Counted from the stretch's first letter, positions 44,178 through 54,658 are shown. The stretch is 64,000 nucleotides of DNA from an uncultured Litoreibacter sp. (GCF_947501785.1 NZ_CANMXB010000001.1:3104501-3168500); one strand, 5' to 3'. Made by a program: numbers and translations. Notes: generated by a model not told the origin, from the letters alone.

Positions 44178-44744
44178 TACTTTCCCTTTTTGGTTGGTCT
44201 GAGACTCCTTGATTGCCACTAGTCATAAGTTCAATCATTACTTTGGGAGAGCCTATTCTGATGGCCGCTACATACTCAATCAAGACTGAGAATGGCGACG
44301 ATCAGTGTCCGATCCCGCCGTGGATAGGCGTGCCTGTAGTACCTAAGCTGAAGTTATGCATTCCGCACAAGGTACATTTTGCCGCAGCCAAAAAGCACGC
44401 AAAGCAGCCACTCAGAAGCAAAATCCTAACGGCAGATAAGTCCCGCAGTGCGTGAGTTCGACTATCCCGCAATTTTGCAGGTGCAGCAAATGTCGGCAAT
44501 GCGGGCACGGCCTCAGCATCATGACCACGAGCCTAAAGGCCGCTATGAGCCGAAAGTGGCGGATGCTGCTGGTCGTACCAATGTCGGGTTCGGTATTGCC
44601 GAATAAGAGCCTTCCAAAGGAATTGCGCTTGGCCGCAAGGAACTGGCCGTATCAACCTGATGAAGTTCGCGTCTCAAAGACAGCGCACAACAGTTAGAAA
44701 CGCGTGCATGTGTGTGCGTTTCTTCGCACTAAAATCCGACACAC
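44178..44744. other. Gene-free stretch with a clear dispersed-repeat copy
   Basis: Between gltS and the M81 peptidase. GCAGCAAATGTCGGCAATGC at 44483-44502 is one of the clearer copies of the island repeat. Two short open frames (80 and 81 codons) run across the repeat and are not called. Confidence 0.45.
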
Positions 44745-46217
44745 TCAATTAAGAGGAAACGTTGGTTTAGGCACGTTCTTGTACCCGAGAGAGGCATAGT
44801 CCAGCGTGCATAACGCTCCGCTGTCGCATATGATGATCCTCCCGGCTAACCTAGTAAACGCGGCGCGAAAGTGCTGCATTGACTTCAATATGACGGTCGA
44901 TTTGGCAGCGGGATCGATCCCGAAGGTTTCGAACTGCTTTAGGTCAAGCATCTGGTGGGCGATGCTGACGATCAATATGTCGATGCCCTCGACCCCCAGA
45001 ACAATCGTCGCGCCGAAGCTGCGCTCCAAGCCGCCCAATATAGGGCCGCTGCCCACAACGCGACCGTCGCCCGACCATTTAATAACGCCCGTGACCTGAA
45101 GAGGGCCGCCGCCGAGTTCGGGAGCTGTGCCGCCGCCAATTTTAAGTGTGACGACGGAGCCGACTTCATGATCGGACAGTGTTGCAACCGCCACCGGGTC
45201 GACCAGTGGGCCGAAACAGGCATTTTGCACGCCAACCTCCAAAACTGCTTGCAACAGATTTGTGGCATCTCCATAGGCACCGGAGCCAGGGTTGTCAGAG
45301 TAATCTGCGATGATAAGGGGACCCGCATCACCGTTCCATTTCTTCGCCGCTGCGGCGGTCTCCCAAACGGTGAGGTAAGTATTTAGGACTTCATTACGTT
45401 GCTCCCAGATGTCGTCTGCCAATGTCTCGGAAATCCGGGTATACGCCTGCGATGCCCCGTCACAAGTGACAAGCACGGTCGGACCAACCTCCCAAATATC
45501 CGCGCATGGAAATGCGCCATTGATGCTGATGGCGTAAACGCCTTTGCGAGTCTCGTAGGCGCGCGCCATTGCGTGACGGGCAATCATGGGCCCTAGGTCG
45601 GTTCGGCCTCCATTGGCTTCTTCCAGCATCGGCCTGTGGGAGCGTAAGGTTTGGGGATGAATTTCCCCGGTCATGGTCCGCTGCAGCAGCTCAGCAGCGC
45701 GGCGTCCTGTCGCGCGAATATCGACATGTGGGTAGGTCGTGAAGGAGACCAAAATTTGGGCAAGATCGCACATCGCAGTGGTCACATTGGCATGCGGGTC
45801 CAAGGTGACGGCAATGGGGATATCAGGCCCAATGACGGCACGCAGATTTCTGAGTATCTCGCCTTCGCCATCATCACAAAAATCAGTGACCATCGCGCCG
45901 TGAAGCATCAGGAACACGCCGTTCCAAGGGCCATCAGAGGCGGCCTCCATCAAGGGCGCTGTTACTGTGTCGAAGGCTTCGCGGGTAACCACCCCTCCAG
46001 GGCCGGCTGCGGCACTGATGACATGGTTGATGTCCCAGCCATGGTCGCGACCTGTATCCAAAAGCCCGGCAAGCTCGGTGTTCTTGTCACCGCGCGCCAG
46101 AATGGCCTGCTTACCATCCAGCAGATACCGATCTTGGAATTGCTGAAGCGTTGTCGGGTGAATGTTGAACGTGTTGGTTTCATGCGCAATTTCAGCGCTG
46201 AGAACTCGCAAACTCAT
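44745..46217 (-). CDS. M81 family metallopeptidase (MlrC-like)
   Basis: A 490-residue enzyme of the microcystinase MlrC family. The metal-binding start is AEIAHETNTFN, then FLMLHGAMVTDF, ITLDPHANVT-type (VTLDPHANVTTAM), and PHVDIRATGRRAAELL. The late ADYSDNPGSGAYGD is also conserved. M81 enzymes cut small linear peptides; their native substrates are mostly unknown. The gene is divergent from a peptide ABC transporter, which suggests that the transporter brings in the substrate. Confidence 0.9.
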   Translation of the reverse strand: MSLRVLSAEIAHETNTFNIHPTTLQQFQDRYLLDGKQAILARGDKNTELAGLLDTGRDHGWDINHVISAAAGPGGVVTREAFDTVTAPLMEAASDGPWNGVFLMLHGAMVTDFCDDGEGEILRNLRAVIGPDIPIAVTLDPHANVTTAMCDLAQILVSFTTYPHVDIRATGRRAAELLQRTMTGEIHPQTLRSHRPMLEEANGGRTDLGPMIARHAMARAYETRKGVYAISINGAFPCADIWEVGPTVLVTCDGASQAYTRISETLADDIWEQRNEVLNTYLTVWETAAAAKKWNGDAGPLIIADYSDNPGSGAYGDATNLLQAVLEVGVQNACFGPLVDPVAVATLSDHEVGSVVTLKIGGGTAPELGGGPLQVTGVIKWSGDGRVVGSGPILGGLERSFGATIVLGVEGIDILIVSIAHQMLDLKQFETFGIDPAAKSTVILKSMQHFRAAFTRLAGRIIICDSGALCTLDYASLGYKNVPKPTFPLN

Positions 46218-46698
46218 TATGTCGGTCCTTTTGGTATGCTACCGGATAACAGAAGGGCGCGGGTTCTGTTGAATTTTGTTTTGCTGGGTTATCTGTTGCT
46301 GGCGTAGCGGCTCCGAAGAGTAAAAAATTGACTTCTTGCTCCTAATGGCACTTACTCGTGCGATCTGCTGGGAAATCCAATGTCCAAGTCATTGTGCGCG
46401 AGCCTTGCCAAGTCATGGCAAGCACCAGTCATGCATGCGCGCTATGGGTATTTGTTTTGCCAGTCGAGGCCGACAAAAAACACCCTGTAGCTTGACTGAG
46501 CGATCGCACGCTCCGTCATGATCGCTAGCGGCAAGTCGGCATAAACAACGAGTGCATTCCAGATCAGGAATGTCACACCCTTCCTGCGACATCATGTGAC
46601 CCACGTTAACTGGGCTATTCCGTCTGGAAGCACGCATCAGCACGACCTCCAAAGATCACAACACGGGTGAACCGTGAACATAAAATTGGGAGATTTTA
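46218..46698. other. Gene-free divergent region
   Basis: Between the M81 gene and the transporter. No gene is seen. It should hold both promoters. A few short palindromic words are visible (for example GTGAACCGTGAAC near 46666), but no binding site can be named. Confidence 0.45.
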
Positions 46699-48738
46699 AT
46701 GAAGCAAATACTCTTATCTGGTGTAATATTGACGGCCAGCGCAGGGGCTGCATTGGCCGCATGCCCAGCGGCCACCGTGTCTGACCCAATGGGCGTTGCG
46801 GCGGGGACCTTCCCCCAGCAATACGAATTGACGGAATTTCAAATGCTGGCGGATTGCACGCTGGAGATGTCGGAAAACCCCGATATCTCGGCAATGAACG
46901 GCCGCATTCGGGGCAACCCGGATATGCCGGCTTTGGCGGACCGATTGCCCGCAGAACCACTGGTCGTAGCGCCTTATGATATGATTGGCAGCTATGGCGG
47001 TACGTTCAATGCGCTGTCCAATGCAACCGAGTCCGGCACCTCCGAATTTATGTCCGTGCGCCATGTTAATTTGGTGCGTTACGCCGATGACCTGACAACG
47101 ATTGTGCCAAATGTCGCCAAGAGCTGGTCTTGGAATGACGATTTCACTCAGCTGACATTTGTCTTGCGTGAAGGCCATAAATGGTCTGATGGTGCGCCGT
47201 TTGGAGCGGAAGACGTTGAGTTTTGGTATGAGAACCTGGCGCTCGACGCCAACGTGATTGAAAGCCCGAAGGACTATGTCTTGGCGGGTGGTGAAGCGAT
47301 GACCGTCGACGTGATTGACCCGCTGACGGTGCGGTTCAACATGCCGTCGCCAAAGCCCGGTTTTTTGGCGCATTTTGCCAACCATTATGCGCAGGGCTTT
47401 CAGCCCAAGCACTTCCTGGGGCAATATCACCCTGACGTAAATTCAGAGGCTGACGCTTTGGCCAAGTCGTTAGGGTTTGAGGGGGGATATGACCTGATCA
47501 AAGCCTATTACGGCAGCTCTGACTGGATGGACACGCCTACGCCGATGTTGGCTCATCCTGACAAGGTTGCAAACCTACCGCTGGATGCCGCGCCCACCTT
47601 GGAAAGCCACATCGTGATTTCCGAAACGACCGAGGGGCGTCGCTTCGTTGCCAATCCTTATTTCTACATGGTGGACACGGTCGGCAACCAGCTTCCCTAC
47701 ATAAATGAGATGGACGAGATCTTTGTTGGCGAAAGCGAAGTGCGGTTGCTGAAACTGGTCAATGGCGAAGTTGACTATAAAGCGCAGGCATTGCAGATGG
47801 ACTACGTCCCGCTGCTGATGGAAAATCAGGACAATGGCGGCTTTGCCGTTGACCTAAAGCCTGATATCACGATGCCGACTTTTGCTTTCAACGTGACATC
47901 AGAGGATCTGGAAAAACGCAAGGTCTTCGGCGACCTGAAATTCCGCCAAGCTATGTCTGTCGCCATGAACCGAGACGAGATCAACGAGGTCGTGATGTTC
48001 GGTCTTGGCACGCCGCAGCAATATATAGGATTTTCGCCCACGCCAGACTTTGTGACGTCGGAATGGGAGCAGCATTTTGCGCAGCACGACCCAGAGATGG
48101 CCAAAACCTTGCTGGACGAAATCGGCGTTGTGGACGCGGATGGCGACGGCATGCGCGAATTGCCAAATGGCGATCCGCTGATCTTGAACCTGCAAGTGGC
48201 GACCCAAGGGATATCCATCAAGATTGTCGAGCTGGTCGGCCAAAGCTGGCGCGACGTGGGTGTCAACAACACGGTCAAGGAAGTCACGACGGACGAGTAT
48301 CGCTCTTTGCAATCCTCGAACCAGCTTGATGTCACCATGTACGAGAAAAGCGTCCCGCTGGCTGTCGTTCTTGGGAATGGCGAAATCTTCATTCCGCCAT
48401 ATGACAATTACTTCAACATGCGCACTGCAATGTTGTGGGGCGAGTATGTTGATTCCGACGGTGCAGCAGGTGTCGAGCCTCCGGCCTTTGCCAAGGAAAT
48501 GATGGAGGACGTCAAAGCATTTCAGGCAACACCTGTCGGCACGCCTGAATCAGACGCGCTGGGCCTGAAGCTGGTTGCGAACATGACCGGCAATTTGCTG
48601 TTCATTGGCACCGTGAAGGAACAAAAGCCAATCTACCGCGCGACAGCGTTGAAGAACTTCACCGAGTTCAAGACAGCCTCCTACGCCTACTACCGGTCCT
48701 ACCCCTACCGGCCGTCACAGTGGTTTCTTGACGAATAA
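46699..48738 (+). CDS. Peptide/opine-type ABC transporter, periplasmic binding protein
   Basis: A 679-residue SBP_bac_5 protein with signal peptide MKQILLSGVILTASAGAALAAC; a Cys at the cleavage point could make it a lipoprotein. The family pattern WSDGAPFGAEDVEFWYENLA and LRFRQAMSVAMNRDEIN-type (LKFRQAMSVAMNR) is clear. It is longer than OppA or DppA (about 540), as in the branch found beside M81 genes. GGGAG lies 7 bases before the ATG. First of five genes. Confidence 0.92.
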   Translation: MKQILLSGVILTASAGAALAACPAATVSDPMGVAAGTFPQQYELTEFQMLADCTLEMSENPDISAMNGRIRGNPDMPALADRLPAEPLVVAPYDMIGSYGGTFNALSNATESGTSEFMSVRHVNLVRYADDLTTIVPNVAKSWSWNDDFTQLTFVLREGHKWSDGAPFGAEDVEFWYENLALDANVIESPKDYVLAGGEAMTVDVIDPLTVRFNMPSPKPGFLAHFANHYAQGFQPKHFLGQYHPDVNSEADALAKSLGFEGGYDLIKAYYGSSDWMDTPTPMLAHPDKVANLPLDAAPTLESHIVISETTEGRRFVANPYFYMVDTVGNQLPYINEMDEIFVGESEVRLLKLVNGEVDYKAQALQMDYVPLLMENQDNGGFAVDLKPDITMPTFAFNVTSEDLEKRKVFGDLKFRQAMSVAMNRDEINEVVMFGLGTPQQYIGFSPTPDFVTSEWEQHFAQHDPEMAKTLLDEIGVVDADGDGMRELPNGDPLILNLQVATQGISIKIVELVGQSWRDVGVNNTVKEVTTDEYRSLQSSNQLDVTMYEKSVPLAVVLGNGEIFIPPYDNYFNMRTAMLWGEYVDSDGAAGVEPPAFAKEMMEDVKAFQATPVGTPESDALGLKLVANMTGNLLFIGTVKEQKPIYRATALKNFTEFKTASYAYYRSYPYRPSQWFLDE

Positions 48739-48824
48739 GACCGCCAACTGACGAACGCGACAACGTTGCGGGCCCGGCATTTGGGCCCGCAGCAGCCGGA
48801 ACTTGCTGCGGGGCACCATAATCA

Positions 48825-49829
48825 ATGGTCCAGTTTATTCGATTTGCGGCGGTCCGCGCTGTATTGGCCTTTTTCACACTCTGTCTTGTGTCCTTCATTG
48901 TGTTCTCACTTATGGAGCTCGTTCCGGGCGACTGCGCAGAGCGCTACCTGGCCTTCAAGAACTCGCAAGGGGCCTCAATCTCCATTGCCGATATTGAAGC
49001 GGAACGAGTCCGTCTTGGGCTGGACAGGCCCTATCTGCAACGCTGGACGAGCTGGATCTTCAATGCATTCCAAGGCGAGTTCGGCGACAGTTGCATTCTG
49101 CGTCTCAACATCAATCAACTGCTCGGTCAAAAGGTCTGGCTGAGCATCGGCATTTGCCTCGGGTCGCTGCTGCTGGCTTATCTCATTGCCATTCCGGTCG
49201 GCATCATTGCCGCGACTTCGCGCAACCCGTTTTTGAATAACGGCCTGCGGATCGTCAGCTACCTTGGGCTGGCGCTGCCAAACTTCCTGCTGGCGCTGAT
49301 GATCATGCTGTTTTCGACGGTCATGTTCGGTGATAGTTTGACTGGGTTGTTTTCGGCTGAACACCGCGATGCGCCTTGGAACTGGGACAAGATCAAAGAC
49401 TTCCTTGGCCATGTCTGGCTACCGGTGTTCATCCTCGGCTGGTCCGCTACAGCCTTTGCCATCCAGACGGTGCGTGCGTTGATGTCGGACGAAATCAGCA
49501 AGCTTTATGTCACCGCCGCCTTAGCACGCGGGGTGTCTGGGCGCAGGTTGTTGATGCGATACCCGGCCCGTCACGCACTCAGCCCGATCATCAACTCGCT
49601 CGGCTTCGATTTGAACCGCATCTTCAACGAGCTGCCAATTGTGGCGCTGATACTGACGCTGACTGAAGCCGGCTCGCTGCTGATCGAGGCCTTGGCTAGA
49701 TCCAACGATCAACAGCTCGCAGGTGCCATCATCTTCTTTCTGACCGGAAGCATAGTCGCCATTAACTTTATCACCGATATCGCGCTCGCCATTGTAGACC
49801 CGCGCGTTCGGCGTAGCATTTTGGGATAA
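48825..49829 (+). CDS. Peptide-type ABC transporter permease 1 (DppB type)
   Basis: A 334-residue inner-membrane protein with six membrane segments. LDRPYLQRWTSWI is the typical periplasmic part, and the ATPase-contact loop is LYVTAALARGVSGRRLLMRY. It forms half of the channel. The next permease starts 5 bases after it. Confidence 0.92.
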   Translation: MVQFIRFAAVRAVLAFFTLCLVSFIVFSLMELVPGDCAERYLAFKNSQGASISIADIEAERVRLGLDRPYLQRWTSWIFNAFQGEFGDSCILRLNINQLLGQKVWLSIGICLGSLLLAYLIAIPVGIIAATSRNPFLNNGLRIVSYLGLALPNFLLALMIMLFSTVMFGDSLTGLFSAEHRDAPWNWDKIKDFLGHVWLPVFILGWSATAFAIQTVRALMSDEISKLYVTAALARGVSGRRLLMRYPARHALSPIINSLGFDLNRIFNELPIVALILTLTEAGSLLIEALARSNDQQLAGAIIFFLTGSIVAINFITDIALAIVDPRVRRSILG

Positions 49830-49834
49830 ATCAC

Positions 49835-50971
49835 ATGTCTAAGCCCAATATCTACACCACTGATCAAAGCGCCAAAGACGCCTATTTCACCGCCTCACAG
49901 GGACAGTTGATCTGGACTAGATTCAAAAAACAAAAGGCGGCCATGGTGGGCACTTGGGTGTTGGTTATCTTGATTTTGTCGGGCCTCTTCGCGCCGTTCC
50001 TGACGCCTTACGACCCAACCATCGCGGGCCGTGACAAGGACTACCTGAACGGCGCACCGACCGTTCCACAATTCTGTGACGACAACGGCTGCTCCCTGCG
50101 GCCATTCATTTATGGGGTGGAACGGGAACGCTCTGCCGCCACGAATTTCCGCTGGGTCACCAAGATCAACTTGGATGAACGGCTCTATGTGCAGTTTTTT
50201 GTCGAAGGATCCGAGTACAAATATCTGGGCCTGACCTTCGACACGCATCTGTTCGGTTTGGAAGAAGGCTTCATTCACCTGTTCGGTACGGATTCCACTG
50301 GCAAGGACATCTTCTCGCGCACGTTTCATGCCATCAACACGTCGCTGGCCGTGGGCACCATTGGCGTGTTCATCGCCTTTGTGCTGGCGCTGATCATTGG
50401 GGGCATATCGGGCTATTATGGGGGATGGGTGGATTCCGTTATTCAGATGGTGACCGATGCGGTGCGTACCATTCCAGCAATCCCTCTGTTCATGGCGCTC
50501 GCTGCCTTCATTCCAGACACTTGGAGCGCAGAAGAGAGGTTCTTCTTCATCTCAATAATCCTCGGTTTCATCGGCTGGCCGACGCTGGCGCGTCGCGTCC
50601 GGACGCATCTTCTGACCGAGAGAAACCAAGAATATGTGCTGGCCGCCCAGCTGTGTGGCGCATCCTCAGGCCATGTTATCCGCAAGCATTTGCTGCCTAG
50701 CTTCACCAGCTACATCATCGTCGATCTGGTGATTTCCTTTCCCTACATGGTGCTGTCGGAAACCGCGCTCAGCTTCATCGGCCTAGGTTTGAAAGATCCG
50801 GTCAATTCGCTGGGTGTCATGCTGCAAAACGTCACCAGCGCTGACGTGCTGCTGAATTATCAATGGTATTTCATACCAGTGATTTTTTTCATCGTCTTGG
50901 TCATGGCCTTTGTCTTTGTTGGCGACGGTTTGCGCGACGCCGCTGACCCTTACGGAGACTCCAAAAAATGA
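49835..50971 (+). CDS. Peptide-type ABC transporter permease 2 (DppC type)
   Basis: A 378-residue inner-membrane protein. It has the N-terminal OppC_N segment (WTRFKKQKAAMVGTWVLVIL), a longer than usual periplasmic stretch (residues 55-145), HLFGTDSTGKDIFSRTFHA and the contact loop YVLAAQLCGASSGHVIRKHL. It forms the second half of the channel and overlaps the first ATPase gene by 4 bases. Confidence 0.92.
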   Translation: MSKPNIYTTDQSAKDAYFTASQGQLIWTRFKKQKAAMVGTWVLVILILSGLFAPFLTPYDPTIAGRDKDYLNGAPTVPQFCDDNGCSLRPFIYGVERERSAATNFRWVTKINLDERLYVQFFVEGSEYKYLGLTFDTHLFGLEEGFIHLFGTDSTGKDIFSRTFHAINTSLAVGTIGVFIAFVLALIIGGISGYYGGWVDSVIQMVTDAVRTIPAIPLFMALAAFIPDTWSAEERFFFISIILGFIGWPTLARRVRTHLLTERNQEYVLAAQLCGASSGHVIRKHLLPSFTSYIIVDLVISFPYMVLSETALSFIGLGLKDPVNSLGVMLQNVTSADVLLNYQWYFIPVIFFIVLVMAFVFVGDGLRDAADPYGDSKK

Positions 50972-51969
50972 GCCGCCTGATTGACGTCGAAAACCTGACC
51001 TTACAATTCGACACCGACGAGGGCCGTATCACCGCCGTCGACGATGTCACCTTCAGCCTTGAGGCGGGGGAGGTCATGGGATTGGTCGGTGAAAGCGGAT
51101 CTGGCAAATCGGTGACGGCCAAATCTCTCATGAAGCTGAACCCGCGCAATGCCATTTACGGCCCAGACACAAAGATCACACTGCATCTGGATGATGGCCC
51201 TGTCGATGTGATGTCCCTGCAAAACGACCGCGATATGAAGATCGTACGCGGCGGGGCTATCTCTCTGATCTTTCAGGAGCCCATGGCCAGTTTTGCGCCT
51301 GCGATCACAATTGGCGACCAGATGGTCGAGCAATTGTTGATCCACACTGGCTACTCCAAACCGCAGGCCAAAGAGGTCTCAATCGAGATGCTGGATCGCG
51401 TCGGCATTTCCGATCCTTTGACCCGTTTTGGCCAGTATGCCTTTGAGCTGTCCGGTGGGATGCGGCAACGCGCCATGATCGCAATGGCCCTGTCAACGAA
51501 ACCTAAGTTGCTCATCGCTGATGAACCGACCACGGCGCTGGATGTGACCATTCAGGCCCAGGTGATCGACCTGATGAAAGACCTCGTGTCCGAATTTGGT
51601 ATGGGCATTATCTTCATCACGCATGACCTCGGAGTGGTTGCGCAGACTGCCGATAAGGTTGCCGTAATGTATCTGGGTCGTTTGGTGGAACAGGGCTCAG
51701 TGCGCGATGTGATCCGCCGCCCGGCGCATCCGTACACGCGCGGGCTGTTGGCAGCCCTGCCAACCCTTGATGATATCGACGCGCCTTTAACGCCGATCCC
51801 CGGCGACATCCCGTCGCCTTTGGAACGCCCGCCCGGATGCGTCTACAATACGCGTTGCCAGGAGGTTTTCGGACCGCGCTGTGCAGAAGAGATTCCGGAA
51901 TTTTCAAACGTTGACGGCGATCACGCGGCGGCATGCCACCTTTATGACCCCACTGAGAGCTCGACATGA
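50968..51969 (+). CDS. Peptide-type ABC transporter ATPase 1 (DppD type)
   Basis: A 333-residue ATPase. Walker A is GESGSGKSVTAKS, the signature is LSGGMRQRAMIAMAL, and Walker B is LLIADEPTTALD. The C-terminal oligopeptide extension has PPGCVYNTRCQEVFGPRC, which is cysteine-rich and may hold an iron-sulphur cluster as in DppD. It overlaps the next gene by 4 bases. Confidence 0.92.
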   Translation: MSRLIDVENLTLQFDTDEGRITAVDDVTFSLEAGEVMGLVGESGSGKSVTAKSLMKLNPRNAIYGPDTKITLHLDDGPVDVMSLQNDRDMKIVRGGAISLIFQEPMASFAPAITIGDQMVEQLLIHTGYSKPQAKEVSIEMLDRVGISDPLTRFGQYAFELSGGMRQRAMIAMALSTKPKLLIADEPTTALDVTIQAQVIDLMKDLVSEFGMGIIFITHDLGVVAQTADKVAVMYLGRLVEQGSVRDVIRRPAHPYTRGLLAALPTLDDIDAPLTPIPGDIPSPLERPPGCVYNTRCQEVFGPRCAEEIPEFSNVDGDHAAACHLYDPTESST

Positions 51970-52952
51970 CCCTGACGCCTTTAATCGCAACCCGGAACCT
52001 GTCTGTTCACTACCATTTGCGCGGCGGTATTGTAGGTCCTGCGCCCTTCGTGCGTGCAGTTGAGGATGTCAGCATCGAGATCGCACCGGGCAGTTTCTTT
52101 GGCCTAGTGGGGGAATCCGGATCGGGCAAGACAACGCTTGGCCGCGCCATGCTACGTGCCGCACCGATCAGCACAGGTGATGTGTTGTTTGACGATGGGG
52201 AAGTGGATTATTCTCTGAAGAACCTTGGAAAGAAAGAATTGAAGGATTACCGCAAACGCGCGCAGCTGATCTTTCAGGACCCTTACGCCGCACTCAGCCC
52301 GCGCATGACTGTGCGCGATATTATTGCTGAGCCGCTGGAGGTCATGGGGCTGGCACAATCCCGCGAGGAAATTGATGCCCGCGTGCGAGAAATCGCGACT
52401 AAATGCCGGTTGAATGTCGAGCATCTGCGCCGGTTCCCCCATGCCTTTTCCGGAGGCCAGCGACAACGCATTTCAATTGCACGGGCCTTAGTGTCAGGTC
52501 CTAAATTTATTGTAGCAGACGAAAGCGTGGCGGCATTGGACGTCTCCATTCAGGCGGATGTGCTGAACTTGCTGAAATCCATCCAGGAAGATATGGGACT
52601 GACTTTTCTATTCATCAGTCACGATCTAAGCGTGGTGGCCCATGTGTGCGACCATGTGGCTGTGATGTATCTTGGCCGCCTCGTCGAAACTGCGCCCACT
52701 CGCGCCCTGTTTTCTGGTCCGTTGCATCCCTATACGAAGGCGTTGCTGTCGGCGATCCCATCGCTGGACCCCGACGACCGTGGCAAGGCGCAAAAGCTGG
52801 AAGGCGAAATACCGTCTCCGACCAACCCACCGCCAGGATGCAAATTCCAAACTCGCTGCCCGGTGGCAATCGACCGTTGCCGGATTGAAGAGCCACAGCT
52901 TGAAAGCGCCGGCGTTGGGCATAAAGTGGCATGCCATCTCTGGCACGAATAA
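51966..52952 (+). CDS. Peptide-type ABC transporter ATPase 2 (DppF type)
   Basis: A 328-residue ATPase. Walker A is GESGSGKTTLGRA, the signature is FSGGQRQRISIARAL, and the Walker B region is FIVADESVAALD, with Ser-Val in place of the more common Pro-Val/Thr. The C-terminal PPGCKFQTRCPVAIDRC matches the oligopeptide type. It closes the operon; a gap with a repeat copy follows. Confidence 0.92.
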   Translation: MTLTPLIATRNLSVHYHLRGGIVGPAPFVRAVEDVSIEIAPGSFFGLVGESGSGKTTLGRAMLRAAPISTGDVLFDDGEVDYSLKNLGKKELKDYRKRAQLIFQDPYAALSPRMTVRDIIAEPLEVMGLAQSREEIDARVREIATKCRLNVEHLRRFPHAFSGGQRQRISIARALVSGPKFIVADESVAALDVSIQADVLNLLKSIQEDMGLTFLFISHDLSVVAHVCDHVAVMYLGRLVETAPTRALFSGPLHPYTKALLSAIPSLDPDDRGKAQKLEGEIPSPTNPPPGCKFQTRCPVAIDRCRIEEPQLESAGVGHKVACHLWHE

Positions 52953-53285
52953 CTGTATCCAGTTGCCAAATGATGCCAGCCGAGAGCGCTGAGGGATCGA
53001 ACGACACCAATACCCAAAAAGAAAAATCGGGAACGGACATTGGGGTGATCGCAGCAATAACTCCGAAATGCCGCGCAAACTGTGATTAACCTGGACCGTA
53101 GTTCCATGCCTGCAGCGAATGTCCGCATTGCGAGCTCCTACCGCAAAATCTCAGGTAGGTGATGAACGGCAGCTAAGGGCCGTCCCCAACACTGCGAATT
53201 CGGACCATCTATGAGATATTGCGTTGCTTCGGATGGCGGTGAGCCCCAAAGCTGCAATTGACGCGTCTGGCTTCAATGGCCACTT
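52953..53285. other. Gene-free stretch with a clear dispersed-repeat copy
   Basis: GCAGCGAATGTCCGCATTGC at 53112-53131, then a small stem CCTACC/GGTAGG and GGGCCGTCCCCAACACTGCG. This is one of the best-preserved copies of the island family. No gene is seen. Confidence 0.5.
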
Positions 53286-54170
53286 TCAAGTCGCGCCTAA
53301 AGTCCAGTTCAGATTGATCAGCCAATCTTTAGCTGCTGTGATTGACAGTCTTGAGGTTTGGTCAACATGCGACAACATCCATACTTCTCTGGTTGGATAT
53401 CTCGCGCTTCCGCTAAATTCGACTTCTCGAACTCGCGGATCGGCTGATGCAATTGCCCTTGGCAGAAGTGTCTTGCCAATTCCTTCCGCGACGGCCCGCA
53501 TACCTGTCTCAGCGTCCGCAATTCTTAGATTGGCCCGTCTTTCGGAGGACTTCACGGCGTTTTCAAGCCAACGCGCCTGTGGCAAGTCCAAGTGCGCCTC
53601 GTCATAGGTAATCCATCTCAAAGCCGCATCTTGGTCTGATGACGTCGAACTTGGAGCGTATGCCGCAAATGATAACTTGCCGAGCCTTTGGGCTTTTGTT
53701 CTCAAGCCTCCTCCGGATGGACGTGCAAAGCGCACGGCGAGATCTGCTTCTCGTTTAAACAGATCCAGATTGCCCGAGCTGGGAACGAGTTCAACGGAGA
53801 GGTTTGGATGCAACCGTTCCAAAGTGGCGAGGTTGGGAACGAGGAATCTGTTAACGATAATTGGCACCGAACTGATCCGAACACTTCCTGTAACGCGCTG
53901 TGCGCTCTCGCCAGACACTGTGCTTATCGCGAGGTTCCCTGCCTCTACAGCTTCAGCGTAAGGCAAGATTTTCAACGCTGCGTCCGTTGGTTCGTAGCGT
54001 CCACTTGCACTGCGCACGAATAACGCGGTTTTTATTGACGCCTCCAACCCTCTGACCCTGCGGGCCACCGTTGTTTCGCTGACACCCAGCGTGCGGCCTG
54101 CCTGCGTTAACTTACCTTCGCGGTGAAGCGCCAAGAGATACTTGAGATCGTTCCAATCGTGACCCTGCAT
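53286..54170 (-). CDS. LysR-family transcriptional regulator
   Basis: About 294 residues from MQGHDWNDLKYLLALHREG, with the recognition helix in LTQAGRTLGVSETTVARRV and the effector domain after residue 90. It is divergent from a YciI/NIPSNAP pair starting 90 bases away, which it probably controls. No strong ribosome site precedes the ATG at 54170; longer in-frame starts add residues that do not fit the family. Confidence 0.88.
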   Translation of the reverse strand: MQGHDWNDLKYLLALHREGKLTQAGRTLGVSETTVARRVRGLEASIKTALFVRSASGRYEPTDAALKILPYAEAVEAGNLAISTVSGESAQRVTGSVRISSVPIIVNRFLVPNLATLERLHPNLSVELVPSSGNLDLFKREADLAVRFARPSGGGLRTKAQRLGKLSFAAYAPSSTSSDQDAALRWITYDEAHLDLPQARWLENAVKSSERRANLRIADAETGMRAVAEGIGKTLLPRAIASADPRVREVEFSGSARYPTREVWMLSHVDQTSRLSITAAKDWLINLNWTLGAT

Positions 54171-54260
54171 TCTTGCAGAGTAAAGCGTCAAATTTACGAG
54201 GACAATCTTCAGTGTTGACGTGCCAATTATGGTCTCAGGAGACTTAACGGAGGCCAGAAT

Positions 54261-54566
54261 ATGAAGTTCATCATCCTGTTCGAAGATGCGGCAGATGCCG
54301 ACCCAGACATCCGCACAACCTTTATGACCAAACACCTCGATTTCCTTGAGAAATACTCGGACCGAATAAGTGCCGCCGGACCGTTGTTGGACACTGCAGG
54401 ACTTGGACGCGATGGGTTGTGGATCGTAGACGCTGGGTCAGAGGATGAGGTGGATCGACTGGTGCGCGAAGATCCATTTTGGCCGACTGGCCTCAGGAAA
54501 TCGTATTCGATCATCAAGTGGCGACAGGTCTATTTGGACGGTGCGCGGTTGATCAGTCCGGGCTAA
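54261..54566 (+). CDS. YciI family protein
   Basis: A 101-residue protein with the ferredoxin-like YciI fold: MKFIILFEDAADAD, then HLDFLEKYSDRISAAGPLLD with the conserved His and Gly, and SEDEVDRLVREDPFW. Family members act as small hydrolases or dehydratases, often in aromatic breakdown, but most are uncharacterised. GGAGG lies upstream of the ATG. The first gene under the divergent LysR regulator. Confidence 0.85.
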   Translation: MKFIILFEDAADADPDIRTTFMTKHLDFLEKYSDRISAAGPLLDTAGLGRDGLWIVDAGSEDEVDRLVREDPFWPTGLRKSYSIIKWRQVYLDGARLISPG

Positions 54567-54658
54567 AGAACCCTGTCTCATAGGGGGAGGAAACACTGGC
54601 GCGGAGTGACGATCAGGAAACAACGACATGGATGAAACTGAACGGAGATAGCACAGGA

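Noticed and set aside
44213-44697. Two 80-codon frames between gltS and the M81 gene
   Set aside because: They run across a repeat copy and lack ribosome sites.
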